From Minisyncoccota bacterium (GTDB taxonomy: Bacteria; Patescibacteriota; Microgenomatia; UBA1400; PJMF01), in the NCBI GenBank assembly GCA_014728425.1, contig WJLO01000077.1:1-5063 (forward strand): a stretch of 5,063 bases of DNA. Direction: 5' to 3'. The position numbers and the translations under genes were made by a program. The notes beneath the pieces were generated by a model that did no database searches, had not been told where the DNA came from, and saw nothing but the letters and a program-made list of their open reading frames with translations. Below are positions 4,583-5,063 of this stretch, piece after piece (position 1 is the stretch's first letter; each line of letters opens with the position of its first letter).

Positions 4583-5063
4583 ATTCATATAAACTAATGC
4601 AAATAGTGGATGCCTAGGCTTGTTTGGCCGAAGAAGGACGTGAAAGGGCCACGAAAGTCGTCGAGGAGCTGCCGAGTAAGCAATGATCCGACGGTGTCCG
4701 AATGGGGAAACCTCTGTGTATGTAAATGCACAGGCCCCCCGGTGTTATACCGGGGGAGGGGGAACCTGGGGAACTGAAATATCTTAGTACCCAGAGGAAA
4801 AGAAAACGAAAGTGATTCCCTTAGTAAGCGACGAGCGAACAGGGATTAGCCCAAACCTTTGGTGTTTCACCAAAGGGGTTGTAGGACCTCAACATGAGAC
4901 TTTAGCGAATAGGAGAACAACTTGGAATAGTTGACCAAAGAACGTGAGAGTCGTGTATCTTAAATTCAACAAAGCTCTAGAGGATTCCTGAATAGATTGG
5001 GAGACGGCAAACTCCCTTTTGAAGCTGGGGTGACCACACTCCAAGGCTAAATACCAAACAAGA
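4583..5063 (+). rRNA. rrl: 23S ribosomal RNA, 5' part (continues past window)
   Basis: The sequence aligns by eye with domain I of bacterial 23S rRNA. Landmarks in order are GTGGATGCC (4606-4614), GAAGGACGTG (4633-4642), CCGAATGGGGAAACC (4698-4712), GGGGAACTGAAATATCT (4768-4784) with AGTACCC after it, AGAGGAAAAGAAA, GCGAGCGAAC near 4830, the GGGGTTGTAGGACC type seen in Gram-positive and related lineages (4875-4888), and CTCCAAGGCTAAATACC (5039-5055). The 5' end is placed by the 23-nt distance from GTGGATGCC in Escherichia coli, so it is approximate to a few bases. The length from the first to last landmark is near the E. coli value, so no intron or large insertion lies in this part. A helix at 4736-4756 (CCCCCGGT/ACCGGGGG, 5-nt loop) is unusually GC-rich beside its AT-rich spacer. 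Confidence 0.96.

Noticed and set aside
4583..5063. 23S rRNA intron or insertion
   Set aside because: Landmark spacing in this 5' part agrees with ordinary bacterial 23S. Introns, if any, would be further 3' beyond the window.

Overview
The window looks like a chromosomal stretch of an AT-rich bacterium with a small, compact genome, most likely a member of the Candidate Phyla Radiation (Patescibacteria). Three things point there, as inference: a short four-domain ribosomal protein S1 with a Lys-rich N-terminal tail, secreted Cys-rich and low-complexity surface proteins that match no common family, and a 23S rRNA gene that is not preceded by 16S. The genes read through with the standard code. 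Every visible stop is TAA and no in-frame TGA is used, so nothing suggests TGA recoding. I cannot fix the class.

Left part (1-1983, minus strand): two genes for surface proteins in a probable operon, separated by 3 nt. The upstream gene encodes a single-pass membrane protein with a Pro/Ser/Lys-rich cytoplasmic N-terminus and a helical, Cys-containing outer domain. The downstream gene encodes a secreted Cys-rich protein that runs off the left edge. A minus-strand promoter can be read at 2023-2052.

Middle (1984-4098, plus strand): a divergent promoter region of 134 bp, then rpsA (ribosomal protein S1). After it come a 53-residue gene and a 206-residue gene, neither of which I recognise. The 53-residue gene has an extended -10 box placed so that transcription would start on its own ATG (a leaderless-mRNA candidate). 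The ribosome binding site of the 206-residue gene lies inside the end of the small gene.

Right part (4099-5063, plus strand): a stable-RNA unit with a near-consensus promoter (TTGCAT, 17 bp, TATAAT), tRNA-Ala(UGC), a spacer with a boxB-like hairpin followed by an rrn-type boxA, and the first ~480 nt of 23S rRNA, which continues past the window. A protein gene lies immediately upstream of the promoter, so this 23S gene is transcribed apart from 16S and keeps the tRNA-Ala and boxA that normally sit in a 16S-23S spacer.

Functionally the right two thirds are translation-related (S1, tRNA-Ala, 23S), with a two-gene unit of unknown function between. The left third is a separate surface-protein operon. 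I see no mobile element, CRISPR array or phage gene.
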